Origin: Haloprofundus halobius
Lineage (GTDB): Archaea > Halobacteriota > Halobacteria > Halobacteriales > Haloferacaceae
Length of the DNA: 64,000 nucleotides
Reading direction: 5' to 3'
Assembly: GCF_020097835.1 (NCBI RefSeq)
Contig: NZ_CP083666.1
Coordinates: forward strand, 620,001 to 684,000
Notes under the pieces: model-generated
The model's input: the letters and a program-made list of their open reading frames with translations, nothing else
Databases searched by the model: none
What the model was told of the DNA's origin: nothing
Shown here: positions 1 to 10,181 of the stretch, one piece after another
Layout of the letters: every line of letters starts with the position of its first letter
Numbering within the stretch: the stretch's first letter is position 1
Program-made: the position numbers and the translations under genes

Positions 1-1
1 C

Positions 2-169
2 CAACAGGCGGCCGCGGCCGCCGCAGCGTCCGACGCCGCGGAGACGTGGGACGGGAGTCGATGGCGGTTCGCCGGGCGCGTCGACGCGCTGCAGGGCCGC
101 TCCGTCAGAGTGCCCGACGGCGCACCGACGGACGCGTGGACCGCCGCGGGGCGGACCGACCGGTTCTGA
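2..169 (+). CDS. Hypothetical protein, C-terminal fragment (5' end outside window)
   Basis: An open frame runs from the first bases of the window to a TGA at 167-169. It encodes about 55 residues: an alanine-rich stretch, then a segment with [17 protein letters not shown] and the ending AAGRTDRF. Composition is typical of a haloarchaeal coding region. The family is not recognised and the N-terminal part lies upstream of the window, so no function is assigned. The reading frame is preferred over the overlapping frames because those are arginine-rich shadows. Confidence 0.5.
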   Translation, partial: QQAAAAAAASDAAETWDGSRWRFAGRVDALQGRSVRVPDGAPTDAWTAAGRTDRF

Positions 170-205
170 GTCCGAAGCTTCTCTCACTACCCCTACCGAA
201 CCGGC

Positions 206-466
206 GTGAAACGACGGCGGTTCCTCGCGTCCGTCGGTGCAGCGGCGGCACTCAGCGGTTGCAGCCCCGTCGGCGGGAACACGGCGTCCGAGTACGCCGT
301 CGGCGAACTCGTCGTCCAGAACCTCACCGACGAGTCGCACCAGCTCCAGATACTGATTCTCGACGGCGACGACCCCGTCTCCGGCCCGGGCGCGTACGAG
401 TTCCACTGCGAGGTCGACGACAGGGAACCCGTTGCGGAGTCGTTCGCGGACCTCGACGCCGACTGA
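206..466 (+). CDS. Tat-type lipoprotein, possibly truncated by an in-frame stop
   Basis: GTG start followed at once by KRRRFLASVGAAAALSGC, a twin-arginine-like signal with a lipobox cysteine about 20 residues in, so the product should be exported and lipid-anchored. The remaining 65 residues look like a small beta-rich haloarchaeal domain (VGELVVQNLTDESHQLQILI). The frame stops with TGA at 464-466. Continuing in the same frame after that stop gives 20 more sensible codons (from LAVIANLETDG to FYQYSRC) ending at TAG 527-529. I suspect the intact gene ran to 529 and that a substitution such as CGA or TGG to TGA shortened it. Function is unknown. Confidence 0.6.
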   Translation: MKRRRFLASVGAAAALSGCSPVGGNTASEYAVGELVVQNLTDESHQLQILILDGDDPVSGPGAYEFHCEVDDREPVAESFADLDAD

Positions 467-671
467 CTCGCCGTCATTGCGAATCTGGAGACAGACGGAA
501 GCGTATTCTACCAGTACTCGCGCTGTTAGCGGCTCTGGCGCTCGCGAACCGCTTGTTCGGTCGGCGGAGTCTCAGTACTCGCCGTCCGCCTCGACGCGGG
601 TTCGCCTCCACCACACCGTACGGTAGTATTTCGTTCTCGGACGCCGTACGTGCAATCGACGGGATGCGAGT

Positions 672-1322
672 ATGACGATAACCGTACATGTCGAGGAGAA
701 CCCGAGCATCAGACTGACCGACCAGCGGTTCGAGGCGCGACCGCCCGACGAACTCTCCTTTCGCGTCGAGGGGAACCTCACCCTGTCCGGCACGCTGTTG
801 GAAACGTTCGAGGGGACGGCGTTGAATCCCGTCAGCCTCGGCGTCGCGGTCGACGGCTCTCCCGACTCGCGGACGGTCGACATCGACCTGGCGGACGAGA
901 CGACGCTGCGACTCGAAGCGGTCGACGTCGGAATCGCGACGCCGGACGGCGACGCGGTGCCGACGGAGCCGGACGACGTCGTCTCAGACGCGGAGGCGGG
1001 CGACGTCGTCCCGGACGCGGAACTGGCGGGCGACGTCGCGACCGAGGCACCGGACGCCGACGCGAGCCCGGCCGCGCTCTCCTTCACGGTCGACGGTTCG
1101 ATATCGGCGGTTCCCCACTCCGCCGTGACGGCGTTCGCAGACGGCTCGCCCCGACTGGTGTCGCTCACCTTCGCCGTCGACGACGCCCTCAGAGGCGACG
1201 TCGGGGCAGGAGCCGACGTCCTCGCCGAACTCTCGTTCTTCGGGTACACCGTCACCGTCCGCCGAGACGGCTCCATCGTCGTCGGCGCGCACGAGAACTC
1301 GACGGGGAAGGGCCTCCCCTGA
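672..1322 (+). CDS. Hypothetical haloarchaeal protein, 216 aa
   Basis: ATG start and an acidic 216-residue product with haloarchaeal composition. The N-terminal 70 residues look beta-rich (MTITVHVEENPSIRLTD), the middle (about residues 90-130) is a low-complexity acidic linker full of Asp/Ala/Glu, and the C-terminal third returns to beta-like sequence ending FFGYTVTVRRDGSIVVG. There is no signal peptide and no membrane segment. I do not recognise the family. It lies alone between the lipoprotein gene and a small membrane protein, all on the plus strand. Confidence 0.65.
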   Translation: MTITVHVEENPSIRLTDQRFEARPPDELSFRVEGNLTLSGTLLETFEGTALNPVSLGVAVDGSPDSRTVDIDLADETTLRLEAVDVGIATPDGDAVPTEPDDVVSDAEAGDVVPDAELAGDVATEAPDADASPAALSFTVDGSISAVPHSAVTAFADGSPRLVSLTFAVDDALRGDVGAGADVLAELSFFGYTVTVRRDGSIVVGAHENSTGKGLP

Positions 1323-1421
1323 GCATCCGTCGACGAGAGCCACCGTTCGTTGACACGACCGTGCTGTCTTCTCGACAGGTTCCCGAGCGCTTTTGCCGGT
1401 CGCCGCGGAGTTCTATACAGG

Positions 1422-1781
1422 ATGGCAGACACAGACGTTTCGGCCGAGGACCCACCGTCACGAAGCGACGGCGGCCAGTCGTCGACGTCGAGTTCGTCAA
1501 GTTCGTCGCAACCGGGGGCGCTCACCCTCGGCGATCTCTTCGGGAGCTCCGAGAAGACCCAGTCCGGACCCGGTCCCACCTGGCTCCTCCGCCACGGGAT
1601 GTACATCGGGGCGATTCTCCTCGTCGGCTTCGTCATCCTGCCCGAACTGCTGCTCTCGTTCGGCGCGGGATGGCCCGTCGGGTTCGCGTGGGCGCTCGCG
1701 GAGGGACTGCGCTACGGGGCGGTCATCCTCGCCGGACTGTACGCGGTGAACGTCGCCATCACGGACGCGTTCGCCGACTGA
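1422..1781 (+). CDS. Small membrane protein, 119 aa
   Basis: The chosen ATG gives MADTDVSAEDPPSRSDGG followed by a serine-rich low-complexity run. In-frame starts further upstream would add a Cys/Arg-rich peptide unlike haloarchaeal proteins and were rejected. Residues about 55-110 form two hydrophobic helices (MYIGAILLVGFVILPELLL and a second containing YGAVILAGLYAVNVAI), so this is a two-pass membrane protein with a cytoplasmic disordered N-terminus. The family is not recognised and no operon partner is evident. Confidence 0.65.
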   Translation: MADTDVSAEDPPSRSDGGQSSTSSSSSSSQPGALTLGDLFGSSEKTQSGPGPTWLLRHGMYIGAILLVGFVILPELLLSFGAGWPVGFAWALAEGLRYGAVILAGLYAVNVAITDAFAD

Positions 1782-1925
1782 ACGTCGCCGTCGCACCCCG
1801 ATCTGGTGCCGATAGTCGCCCCTCCGGTTACCCCCGCGCTTTCGGCAGTCTTCGATTTTCGTCGGAGTTCCCCGCCTTTCGTCGCAGTTCGACCTATCGC
1901 GCCCGCAGAACCCGCGCGGCGAGTT

Positions 1926-1954
1926 CGTCAACCGCCATCACTCGCTGGTTGACG
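1926..1954. promoter_or_regulatory. Inverted repeat resembling a BirA (biotin repressor) operator
   Basis: CGTCAACC at 1926-1933 and GGTTGACG at 1947-1954 are perfect 8-bp inverted copies separated by 13 bp, 58-86 bp upstream of the biotin carboxylase start. Bacterial BirA operators have the form TTGTAAACC-N14..16-GGTTTACAA; the AACC/GGTT inner halves match and the half-site spacing is about two helical turns. The birA gene two positions downstream encodes an N-terminal helix-turn-helix. Binding by BirA is inference from these facts. Confidence 0.4.
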
Positions 1955-2011
1955 GCGCCGATCCCGGACCGATAGAATGAGGTTCCGCATACGAATACGG
2001 AAAGGCAAGAA

Positions 2012-3808
<1,797 letters not shown>

Positions 3809-3915
3809 CGCGACCGTCGACTCTCCCGCGACCACGTCTGATTCTCCGCAGCCGTTCGGTACTGCTCTCGCCGCCGACCGTCGCGTTCATTGCGACCGAC
3901 ACCGGAGTCGTCGCC

Positions 3916-4890
3916 ATGAGCGACACACGGCGGGTGGTACTGGACGCGCTGGCAGACGGGACGGTCTCCGGGCCGGCGCTCGCCGAGCGACTCGGCGTCT
4001 CGCGGGCGGCGGTGTGGAAGCAGATAGAGGCGCTCAGAGACGAGGGATTCACCGTCGAGAGCACCGACGTCGGATACCAGGTGACGGACGTGCCGGAGTA
4101 CGGCGGGTCGGCGGTCGCGTTCGGCCTCAACGCGCCAGTATCCGTCGAGTACCACGACAGCCTCGGCAGTACGAACGACCGTGGCCGCGAACTGGCCGCA
4201 GCGGGCGCGGCAGACGTGGCCGTTCTCGCCGACGAACAGGTCGGCGGGCGTGGCCGACTCAGCCGCGAGTGGACCGCCCCGAGCGGCGGCGTCTGGCTCT
4301 CGCTTGTGCTCCGACCCTCGCGGCCGCCCGCCCACGTGCCGCTTTTCACCCTCGCGGCCGCCGTCGCCACGACACGTGCGGCCCGAGAGGCCGGCGTCCC
4401 GGCCGAGATCAAGTGGCCGAACGACGTGCTCGTCCCCGGCGGAGACGACGAGGGCGACAGAGGCGACGAGGGCGACGCGCTCGGCCGCGGCGGCCGGAAA
4501 CTCGCGGGCATCCTCACCGAGATGGAGGGCGAAGCCGACCGGGTCTCGTGGCTGGTCGTCGGTATCGGCGTCAACGCCAACATCGACGCCGCGTCGCTCC
4601 CGCCGGAAGCGACGAGCGTCCGCGAGGAGGCCGGCGATGTGGAGCGACGGCTGTTCGTTCAGCGCCTCGTCGAGGAGTTCTACGCGCTCCGCGAGAACGC
4701 CGACGCCGTGCTTCCGGCGTGGCGCGAGCACAGCGCCACGCTCGGCCAGCGCGTTCGCGTCGAGACGCCGGGCGGGGTCGTCGTGGGCGAGGCCGTCGAC
4801 GTGGTACACCCGGGTGCACTCGTCGTCGCCACCGACGACGGCGAGGTGACGGTCCACGCCGGCGACTGCGAGCACCTCCGCTCGGTGTAG
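3916..4890 (+). CDS. birA: Biotin-[acetyl-CoA-carboxylase] ligase with N-terminal HTH (BirA)
   Basis: 324 residues. Residues 1-60 form a winged helix-turn-helix (SGPALAERLGVSRAAVWKQIEALRDEG), followed by the biotin ligase catalytic domain with the GGRGRLSREW biotinyl-AMP loop, KWPNDVLV and the GIGVNAN motif, then a C-terminal SH3-like domain. It activates biotin as biotinyl-AMP and attaches it to the carrier lysine of PccA, encoded 107 bp upstream. The HTH makes a bifunctional ligase/repressor plausible. An odd Asp/Gly/Glu-rich stretch (about residues 174-195), encoded by an imperfect repeat of GACGAGGGCGAC, lengthens the loop after KWPND and looks like a recent expansion. Confidence 0.9.
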   Translation: MSDTRRVVLDALADGTVSGPALAERLGVSRAAVWKQIEALRDEGFTVESTDVGYQVTDVPEYGGSAVAFGLNAPVSVEYHDSLGSTNDRGRELAAAGAADVAVLADEQVGGRGRLSREWTAPSGGVWLSLVLRPSRPPAHVPLFTLAAAVATTRAAREAGVPAEIKWPNDVLVPGGDDEGDRGDEGDALGRGGRKLAGILTEMEGEADRVSWLVVGIGVNANIDAASLPPEATSVREEAGDVERRLFVQRLVEEFYALRENADAVLPAWREHSATLGQRVRVETPGGVVVGEAVDVVHPGALVVATDDGEVTVHAGDCEHLRSV

Positions 4891-4942
4891 CGCGAACGAG
4901 GGAACGGGAAAGGGCCAGGCGAGACACCGTCACCGACGACGC

Positions 4943-5398
4943 TCAGGCCGGTTGGCCGGGCGCTTCGTCGCCGACGTGGACGGTCAGCACCGGCACGTTC
5001 GAGCCGCGGACGACCTTCTCCGCGACGCTCCCGAGGAGCAGGCGGTCGATGCCGCCGCGCCCGTGCGTGCCCATCACGATTAGGTCACAGTCTTCGCGTT
5101 CGGCGTAGCTGACGATCTCGCGGCTGGGCGAGCCGTCGACGACGGCGGCCTCGACGGGGACGCCACGTTCGCCGGCGATTCGGCGAACCTCCTCGACGGC
5201 TGCTTCGGCGTCGCTGCGGAGCATCTCGTCGATGCCGTCCCACGATGACTCCATGGGCAGGCCCGCGTAACTCGCCGTGTTGACGACGTAGATGGCGTGA
5301 ATCGTCGCGTTGTGTGCCTCCGCGAGGTCGACGGCGTGGCCGACCGCACGTCGGACGCCATCTGAGCCGTCGGTCGGAACGAGAATCCGTTCGTACAT
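4943..5398 (-). CDS. Universal stress protein UspA family
   Basis: The start was set at the codon giving MYERILVPTDGSDG, the usual haloarchaeal N-terminus; two in-frame ATGs lie 6 and 21 bases further upstream. The 151-residue product is a single Usp domain, a Rossmann-like ATP-binding fold. The C-terminal GTHGRGGIDRLLLGSVAEKV matches the G-x2-G-x9-G(S/T) ATP-binding consensus, so this is likely an ATP-binding Usp. It stands alone, convergent with birA. Its target is unknown, as for most haloarchaeal Usp proteins. Confidence 0.88.
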   Translation of the reverse strand: MYERILVPTDGSDGVRRAVGHAVDLAEAHNATIHAIYVVNTASYAGLPMESSWDGIDEMLRSDAEAAVEEVRRIAGERGVPVEAAVVDGSPSREIVSYAEREDCDLIVMGTHGRGGIDRLLLGSVAEKVVRGSNVPVLTVHVGDEAPGQPA

Positions 5399-5466
5399 CC
5401 CCATGCGATATCGTACCAAACTACTGACGCAGGGTTAATAACTGTTGGCGCGACGAGAGACGACGC

Positions 5467-6480
5467 TCAGAGGACGACGCGTTCGACGTCCGAGACGCCC
5501 GCACGCCGGACGACGGCGCGGACCGGGTCGCGCACACCGGTGAGGTTGTCGGAGTCGCCGTCGAGGACGAGCAGTTTCGCGTCGCGGCCCCCCTCGACGA
5601 GTCCGCAGTTCAGGTCGGCGATGTCGGCTCCGTTGACCGTCGCCATGCGGAGGACTTCGCCGGCGGAGACGTCGGACAACTTGGCGGCGAACTCCATCTC
5701 GCGGAACATCGACGGGCTGTTGAGCATCACGTTGTCGGTGCCGAGCGCCACTTTCGTCCGGTCGACCAAGTCGCGAATGGGCGGAACCCCCACGTTGGTG
5801 ACGAGGTTCGAGCGCGGACAGACCACGATGGGTACCTCGCGGTCGGCGACGCGTTCGAGGTGTAGCCGTTCGGGGTGGACCATGTGGACGAGGAAATCCG
5901 GTTCGAGGTCGAGCGCCGGGTTGATATCGTCCGGGTCACGTTCGCCCGCGTGGATGCCGAACAGCTTTCCGGCCTCGCGGGTCGCGTTGCGGACGCTGCC
6001 GAACTCGCCGTCGCGCGCGCCGCTGGCACCGAAGCCGTCCGATATCTCCATCGCGTCGGCCGTCTCGCGGCCGAGGATGACCGGCCGGAGGTCGACACCC
6101 GCCGCGGCGGCGCGAATCGCGTCGACGCCCTCGCGGCCGCCCTCGCGGAACTCGATGCACGCGGCGGTGCCGCCCGACTGCATGTACTGTAGCGAGCGTC
6201 GCATCGCCGAAATCTTCTCGGACTGACTCGCCGCCCTGAGCAGACGGTGTTTGAGGCCGTCCGGCGGCGCGACGAGTTCGTCGAGGTCCAGGCCGCCACC
6301 GGCCTCCTTCGCTATCGAGTCGCCGATGTGGGTGTGTGCGTTGACGAACGCGGGGAGGATTATCGACGTGGAGTCCGTCGACGCCTCCTCGACTGTCTGT
6401 ATCGTGCCGTCTTCGACGACGACCCGACCCTCGACCGGTTCGAACTCCCGACCGACGAGGACGGTTCCCTCCAGTTCCAT
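5467..6480 (-). CDS. Amidohydrolase-superfamily metal-dependent hydrolase
   Basis: 337 residues of the amidohydrolase superfamily. A small beta-sandwich N-terminus (residues 1-40) is followed by a TIM-barrel metal site: NAHTHIGD (the HxH pair), GIHAGE, HMVHPERLH and LGTDNVM supply the expected His/Asp ligands in order, and the C-terminal strand GRDAKLLVLDGD closes the sandwich. Closest in layout to the chlorohydrolase/cytosine-deaminase group, which deaminates or dechlorinates purine- or triazine-like rings. The substrate is not predictable here, and at 337 residues it is shorter than most members. It lies 81 bp downstream of the HD-domain gene on the same strand. Confidence 0.82.
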   Translation of the reverse strand: MELEGTVLVGREFEPVEGRVVVEDGTIQTVEEASTDSTSIILPAFVNAHTHIGDSIAKEAGGGLDLDELVAPPDGLKHRLLRAASQSEKISAMRRSLQYMQSGGTAACIEFREGGREGVDAIRAAAAGVDLRPVILGRETADAMEISDGFGASGARDGEFGSVRNATREAGKLFGIHAGERDPDDINPALDLEPDFLVHMVHPERLHLERVADREVPIVVCPRSNLVTNVGVPPIRDLVDRTKVALGTDNVMLNSPSMFREMEFAAKLSDVSAGEVLRMATVNGADIADLNCGLVEGGRDAKLLVLDGDSDNLTGVRDPVRAVVRRAGVSDVERVVL

Positions 6481-6561
6481 CGTCTGTGGCGAGACGGCGC
6501 CGTGGCTTGAAACCCTCGTTCCGCCGCGCGGGTCGCGCGGCGCGGTCGATGGGGCCGCGAG

Positions 6562-7785
6562 TCAGTCGAACTGATCGAGCGTCGTCGCCTCGCCGGCGCG
6601 TACGTCGTTGACGAGCGTGCCGTCGATGTCGAGGTCGAGCTCGTCGGCGGCGGCGCGGCCGACCGCCTCCGCCACGTCGGACGGCGCGTAGACGCCGAGT
6701 CGCCACTGGTTTTTCTGGGCGGTTCTGAGCGCGTTGACGAGCGGCGACTGTCGGCCCAGTCGCCGGATGTCGCCGTTGACGACGACTCGACTCGTCGACT
6801 CCCGCATCGACGGTTTCGCGGGGACGTCGACGACGACGTGGACAGGGTCGACGCCCACCGTTTCGGCGACGTTCGCTTCGACGTCTCGAATCTCGTCGTG
6901 GGGCGCTTCCAGGACCGACTCCGGCACGTCCGAGAGTTCCGCCCAGACGCCGCGCTTGTAGAGGTTCCGCGTGTCGAGTCGGCGGGCGAACTCGGTGGTC
7001 TCGCCGATGTTTCGGAGCGCGACGAGCAGGTCGTGGTCGTCCATCCGGCGGAGTTTCTCGGCGGTGCAGTCGGTGTCGGCGAGAAGCCGCTCGGCGGCGC
7101 GGCGGAGCATCGCCTTCGAGATCCGCGCAACCGGATGCTGGTAGACGGTCGGGTTCATCAGCGCGCGGGCGACGAGCAGACTCTCGGCGGTCTGAACGTT
7201 CCCCTCCGCGAGTACCAACTCGCCGTCGACGAAGGTGAGTTCGCGGACGAGGCGCTCGTGGTCGATAGTGCCGTAGGGGACCCCGGTATGGTGGGCGTCG
7301 CGGACGAGGTAGTCCATCCGGTCGACGTCCAGCTCGCCCGAGACCAGTTGGCCGTACTTGCCCTCGCCGCGGACGAGTTCGGCGACACTCGCGGGGTCGA
7401 GGTCGTGCTCGCGAAGCACGTCGCCGACGGTTCCCTCGGCGAGCAGTCCGTCGACGTCGTCGTGGTACTTGCCGGTGTGTCGGTGCGTCAGCGCCTCGAC
7501 GTTGTGGCTGAACGGTCCGTGGCCGACGTCGTGCAGGAGCGCGGCGGCGCGGACGCGTTCGGCGTTGGTTCCCTCGACGCTGAGATGGTCGAGCGCGCGG
7601 GAGGCGAGGTGGTAGACGCCGAGACTGTGCTCGAAACGCGTGTGGTTCGCGGAGGGGTAGACGTACTGCACCGTCCCGAGTTGCTTGATGTGCCGGAGGC
7701 GCTGGACTGACGGCGTATCCAACAGCGCCGCGGCGACGCCGTCGACCTCGATGTGGTCGTGGACGCTGTCCTTGATGGTAATCAT
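6562..7785 (-). CDS. HD-domain phosphohydrolase (dGTPase/SAMHD1-like), copy 1
   Basis: 407 residues from MITIKDSVHDHIEV; an earlier in-frame ATG adds seven residues unlike the paralogue and was rejected. HD-domain metal ligands are visible: HTRFEHSLG near 50, ALLHDVGHGPFSH near 90 and DVDRMDYLVRDAHHTG near 160. This is the COG1078-type architecture related to dNTP triphosphohydrolases, acting in the cytoplasm on phosphorylated substrates. The C-terminal half ends with a conserved domain (QWRLGVYAPSDVAEAVGRAA). It is a tandem paralogue of the gene at 7886-9043. The true substrate is unknown. Confidence 0.85.
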   Translation of the reverse strand: MITIKDSVHDHIEVDGVAAALLDTPSVQRLRHIKQLGTVQYVYPSANHTRFEHSLGVYHLASRALDHLSVEGTNAERVRAAALLHDVGHGPFSHNVEALTHRHTGKYHDDVDGLLAEGTVGDVLREHDLDPASVAELVRGEGKYGQLVSGELDVDRMDYLVRDAHHTGVPYGTIDHERLVRELTFVDGELVLAEGNVQTAESLLVARALMNPTVYQHPVARISKAMLRRAAERLLADTDCTAEKLRRMDDHDLLVALRNIGETTEFARRLDTRNLYKRGVWAELSDVPESVLEAPHDEIRDVEANVAETVGVDPVHVVVDVPAKPSMRESTSRVVVNGDIRRLGRQSPLVNALRTAQKNQWRLGVYAPSDVAEAVGRAAADELDLDIDGTLVNDVRAGEATTLDQFD

Positions 7786-7885
7786 TGGTGGGCGCTTCGG
7801 CGTCATCGCTTAAAAACGGTCGGAGGCCAGTTCACCGAATTTCGGGACGGAACGGTACGGCGAGCGACGTTCGGCGGAACCGGTG

Positions 7886-9043
7886 TCAGTTCTGCACGCC
7901 GAGCACGCCACGAGCCGCGTCGGCGACGGTCTCGACGTGCTCGTCAGGGGCGTACACCCCGAGTCGCCACTGCGCGCGTTCGGTGTTTCTGAGCGCACCG
8001 ACGAGTTCGGAGGCTTCCTCCAGTCGCCGGACCGTCCCGTCGACGACGACGCGCGTCTCCGACTCCTTGAGCGTCGGCCGTCGGGGAACGTCGACGATGA
8101 CGTCGCCCGAATCGACGCCCGCCGCGTCGGCGATGTCGCGTTCGGCGGCGCGCACGTCGTCGTAGTCGAGGTCAGGCACCCAGACGGGCACTTCCCAGAG
8201 GCCGGCCCAGACTGCGCGCTTGAACAGGTCGCGGCATTCGATTCGTCGCCCGAGGTCGGGCACCGAGTCGCCGAGTTCGACGAGCAGGTCGTGGTCGGCC
8301 ATCCGGCGGAACGTCTCGACGCCGAAGTCGGTCTCGTCGAGCAGTCGCTCGGAGGCGCGGTCCAGCATCGCGCCCGCGATGCGCGAGACGTGGTGTCGGT
8401 AGACGACGCCGTTCATCAGCCCCCGCGCGAGGAGCATGCTCTCTGCAGTCTGGACGTTCCCCTCCGCGAGGACGAGGCGACCGTCGTGCAGTCGCAACGC
8501 GCGGACGAGACGGCCGTGGTCGATGGTGCCGTAGGGGACGCCCGAGTGGTGGGCGTCGCGGACGAGGTAGTCCATCCGGTCGACGTCCAACTCCCCGGAG
8601 ACGAGTTGACCCAAGTCGCCCTCGCCGCGGACGAGTTTGGTGACACGGTCGGGGTCGAGGTCGTGCTCGCGCAAAACGTCACCCGCGACCGACGAGGCGA
8701 GCAGGTCACTGATTTCGTCGTGGTGCTCACCGGTCCGGCGCATGATGACCTCCTCGGTCTGGTGTCCGTAGGGGCCGTGACCGATATCGTGGAGGAGCGC
8801 CGCGGCGCGGACGTGCGCCGCCTGGTCGTCGTCGACGCCGAGGTGGTCGAGTGCGCGGGAGGCGAGGTGGTAGACGCCGAGACTGTGCTCGAAGCGCGTG
8901 TGGTTCGCGGAAGGGTAGACCAGCCGGACGGTCGAGAGCTGTTTGATGTGCCGGAGGCGCTGGAGTTCGGGCGTATCGAGGAGGGCGCGGGCGACAGGGT
9001 CCACGGAGATGTAGTCGTGGACGCTGTCCTTGATGGCGTTCAT
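7886..9043 (-). CDS. HD-domain phosphohydrolase (dGTPase/SAMHD1-like), copy 2
   Basis: 385 residues, start chosen at MNAIKDSVHDYISV to align with the neighbouring paralogue; the open frame extends much further upstream but only as low-quality sequence. It carries the same metal-binding motifs (HTRFEHSLG, AALLHDIGHGPYGH, DVDRMDYLVRDAHHSG) and the same C-terminal QWRLGVYAP ending. Similarity to the downstream copy is high through the catalytic half and falls off after about residue 270, as expected for an old tandem duplication with divergence in the accessory domain. The spacing of 100 bp suggests possible co-transcription. Confidence 0.85.
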   Translation of the reverse strand: MNAIKDSVHDYISVDPVARALLDTPELQRLRHIKQLSTVRLVYPSANHTRFEHSLGVYHLASRALDHLGVDDDQAAHVRAAALLHDIGHGPYGHQTEEVIMRRTGEHHDEISDLLASSVAGDVLREHDLDPDRVTKLVRGEGDLGQLVSGELDVDRMDYLVRDAHHSGVPYGTIDHGRLVRALRLHDGRLVLAEGNVQTAESMLLARGLMNGVVYRHHVSRIAGAMLDRASERLLDETDFGVETFRRMADHDLLVELGDSVPDLGRRIECRDLFKRAVWAGLWEVPVWVPDLDYDDVRAAERDIADAAGVDSGDVIVDVPRRPTLKESETRVVVDGTVRRLEEASELVGALRNTERAQWRLGVYAPDEHVETVADAARGVLGVQN

Positions 9044-9185
9044 GACCCACGGGTTCGAGAGCGGAGGACAAATAGCCGACTCACTCGGTGTCGGGGGAGT
9101 CACCGCCGCGGTGCCGTCCGACTCGGCGTCGAAGTCGTCGCCGTGAAGGCCAGATACAAATCGCTGCCCGGTCAACCTCCGACAA

Positions 9186-10181
9186 ATGGTCACCTTTCTC
9201 GCCGGAGGGACGGGAACCCCGAAACTGCTCGACGGCCTCGGGGCGTCGAGTTTCGACCCGAGGGAGACGACCGTCGTCGGCAATACCGGCGACGACGTGG
9301 AACTCGGGGGGCTTCTCGTCTGTCCGGACCTCGACACGGTGCTGTTCGACGGCGGCGGCGTCCTCGACCGGGAGCGCTGGTGGGGTATCGACGGCGACAC
9401 CACCGAGACCCACGAGGAACTGCACCGCCTCGCCGACGCCGCCGGACTCGACGGCGGACCGCGCTATCTCTCCGACGACGCGCAGACAGGGGGGCGAAGA
9501 ATCGCCCGCTGGCGGCGCTTCTCGGGCGTCGCGGAGTTCATGGAACTCGGCGACCGGGACCGAGCGGTCCACGTGACGCGGACGAGCCTCCTCGACGAGG
9601 GTCACAGTCTCACCGAGGTCACCCGCCTGCTGGCCGACGCGTTCGACCTCGACGTGACGCTTCTCCCCATGTCGGACGACCCTGTCGCCTCCGTCGTCCA
9701 CACCGACGAGGGACCGATGCACTTCCAGGAGTACTGGGTCGGCCGCCGCGCCGACCCCGCGGTCCGCGACGTGGAGTTCCGCGGGGCCGCCGACGCCGAC
9801 CCGACCGACGAGGTGCTCACGGCGCTCGACTCGCCACTCGTCGTCGGTCCCTCGAACCCGGTGACGAGCATCGGGCCGATGCTCGCGGTTCCCGGCGTCC
9901 GCGAGGCGCTGGAGTCGACGCCGGTCATCGCCGTCTCGCCGTTCGTCGAGGACACGGTGTTCTCCGGTCCCGCCGCCGATCTGATGCGCGGCGTCGGCTA
10001 CGAGGCCAGCACCGCGGGCGTCGCCGCGGCGTACCCGTTCGCCGACGCGTTCGTCCTCGACGACGCGGACGGGACGGAACTCGACCGGCCGGTCGTCAGG
10101 ACCGACACGAGACTCGACGGACCCGACGACGCGGCCCGCGTGATGGGCGCCGTCGAGGCGGCGCTGGAGGCGGTCTCGTGA
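9186..10181 (+). CDS. cofD: 2-phospho-L-lactate transferase CofD (coenzyme F420 biosynthesis)
   Basis: 331 residues beginning [18 protein letters not shown], the diagnostic CofD N-terminus. CofD transfers the phospholactyl moiety from its guanylated donor to the deazaflavin Fo, giving F420-0. Further conserved parts are [10 protein letters not shown], the [16 protein letters not shown] region, LPMSDDPV and [13 protein letters not shown]. Length is normal. It heads a tight run of four genes whose stop and start codons overlap by 4 bp, and divergent HD-domain genes lie behind it. The other F420 genes (cofC, cofE, cofG, cofH) are not in the window. Confidence 0.93.
   Translation: MVTFLAGGTGTPKLLDGLGASSFDPRETTVVGNTGDDVELGGLLVCPDLDTVLFDGGGVLDRERWWGIDGDTTETHEELHRLADAAGLDGGPRYLSDDAQTGGRRIARWRRFSGVAEFMELGDRDRAVHVTRTSLLDEGHSLTEVTRLLADAFDLDVTLLPMSDDPVASVVHTDEGPMHFQEYWVGRRADPAVRDVEFRGAADADPTDEVLTALDSPLVVGPSNPVTSIGPMLAVPGVREALESTPVIAVSPFVEDTVFSGPAADLMRGVGYEASTAGVAAAYPFADAFVLDDADGTELDRPVVRTDTRLDGPDDAARVMGAVEAALEAVS

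Noticed and set aside
9480-9510. GGGCGA/TCGCCC hairpin in cofD as an inserted element
   Set aside because: The encoded segment is part of the normal CofD sequence, so the palindrome is coincidental.
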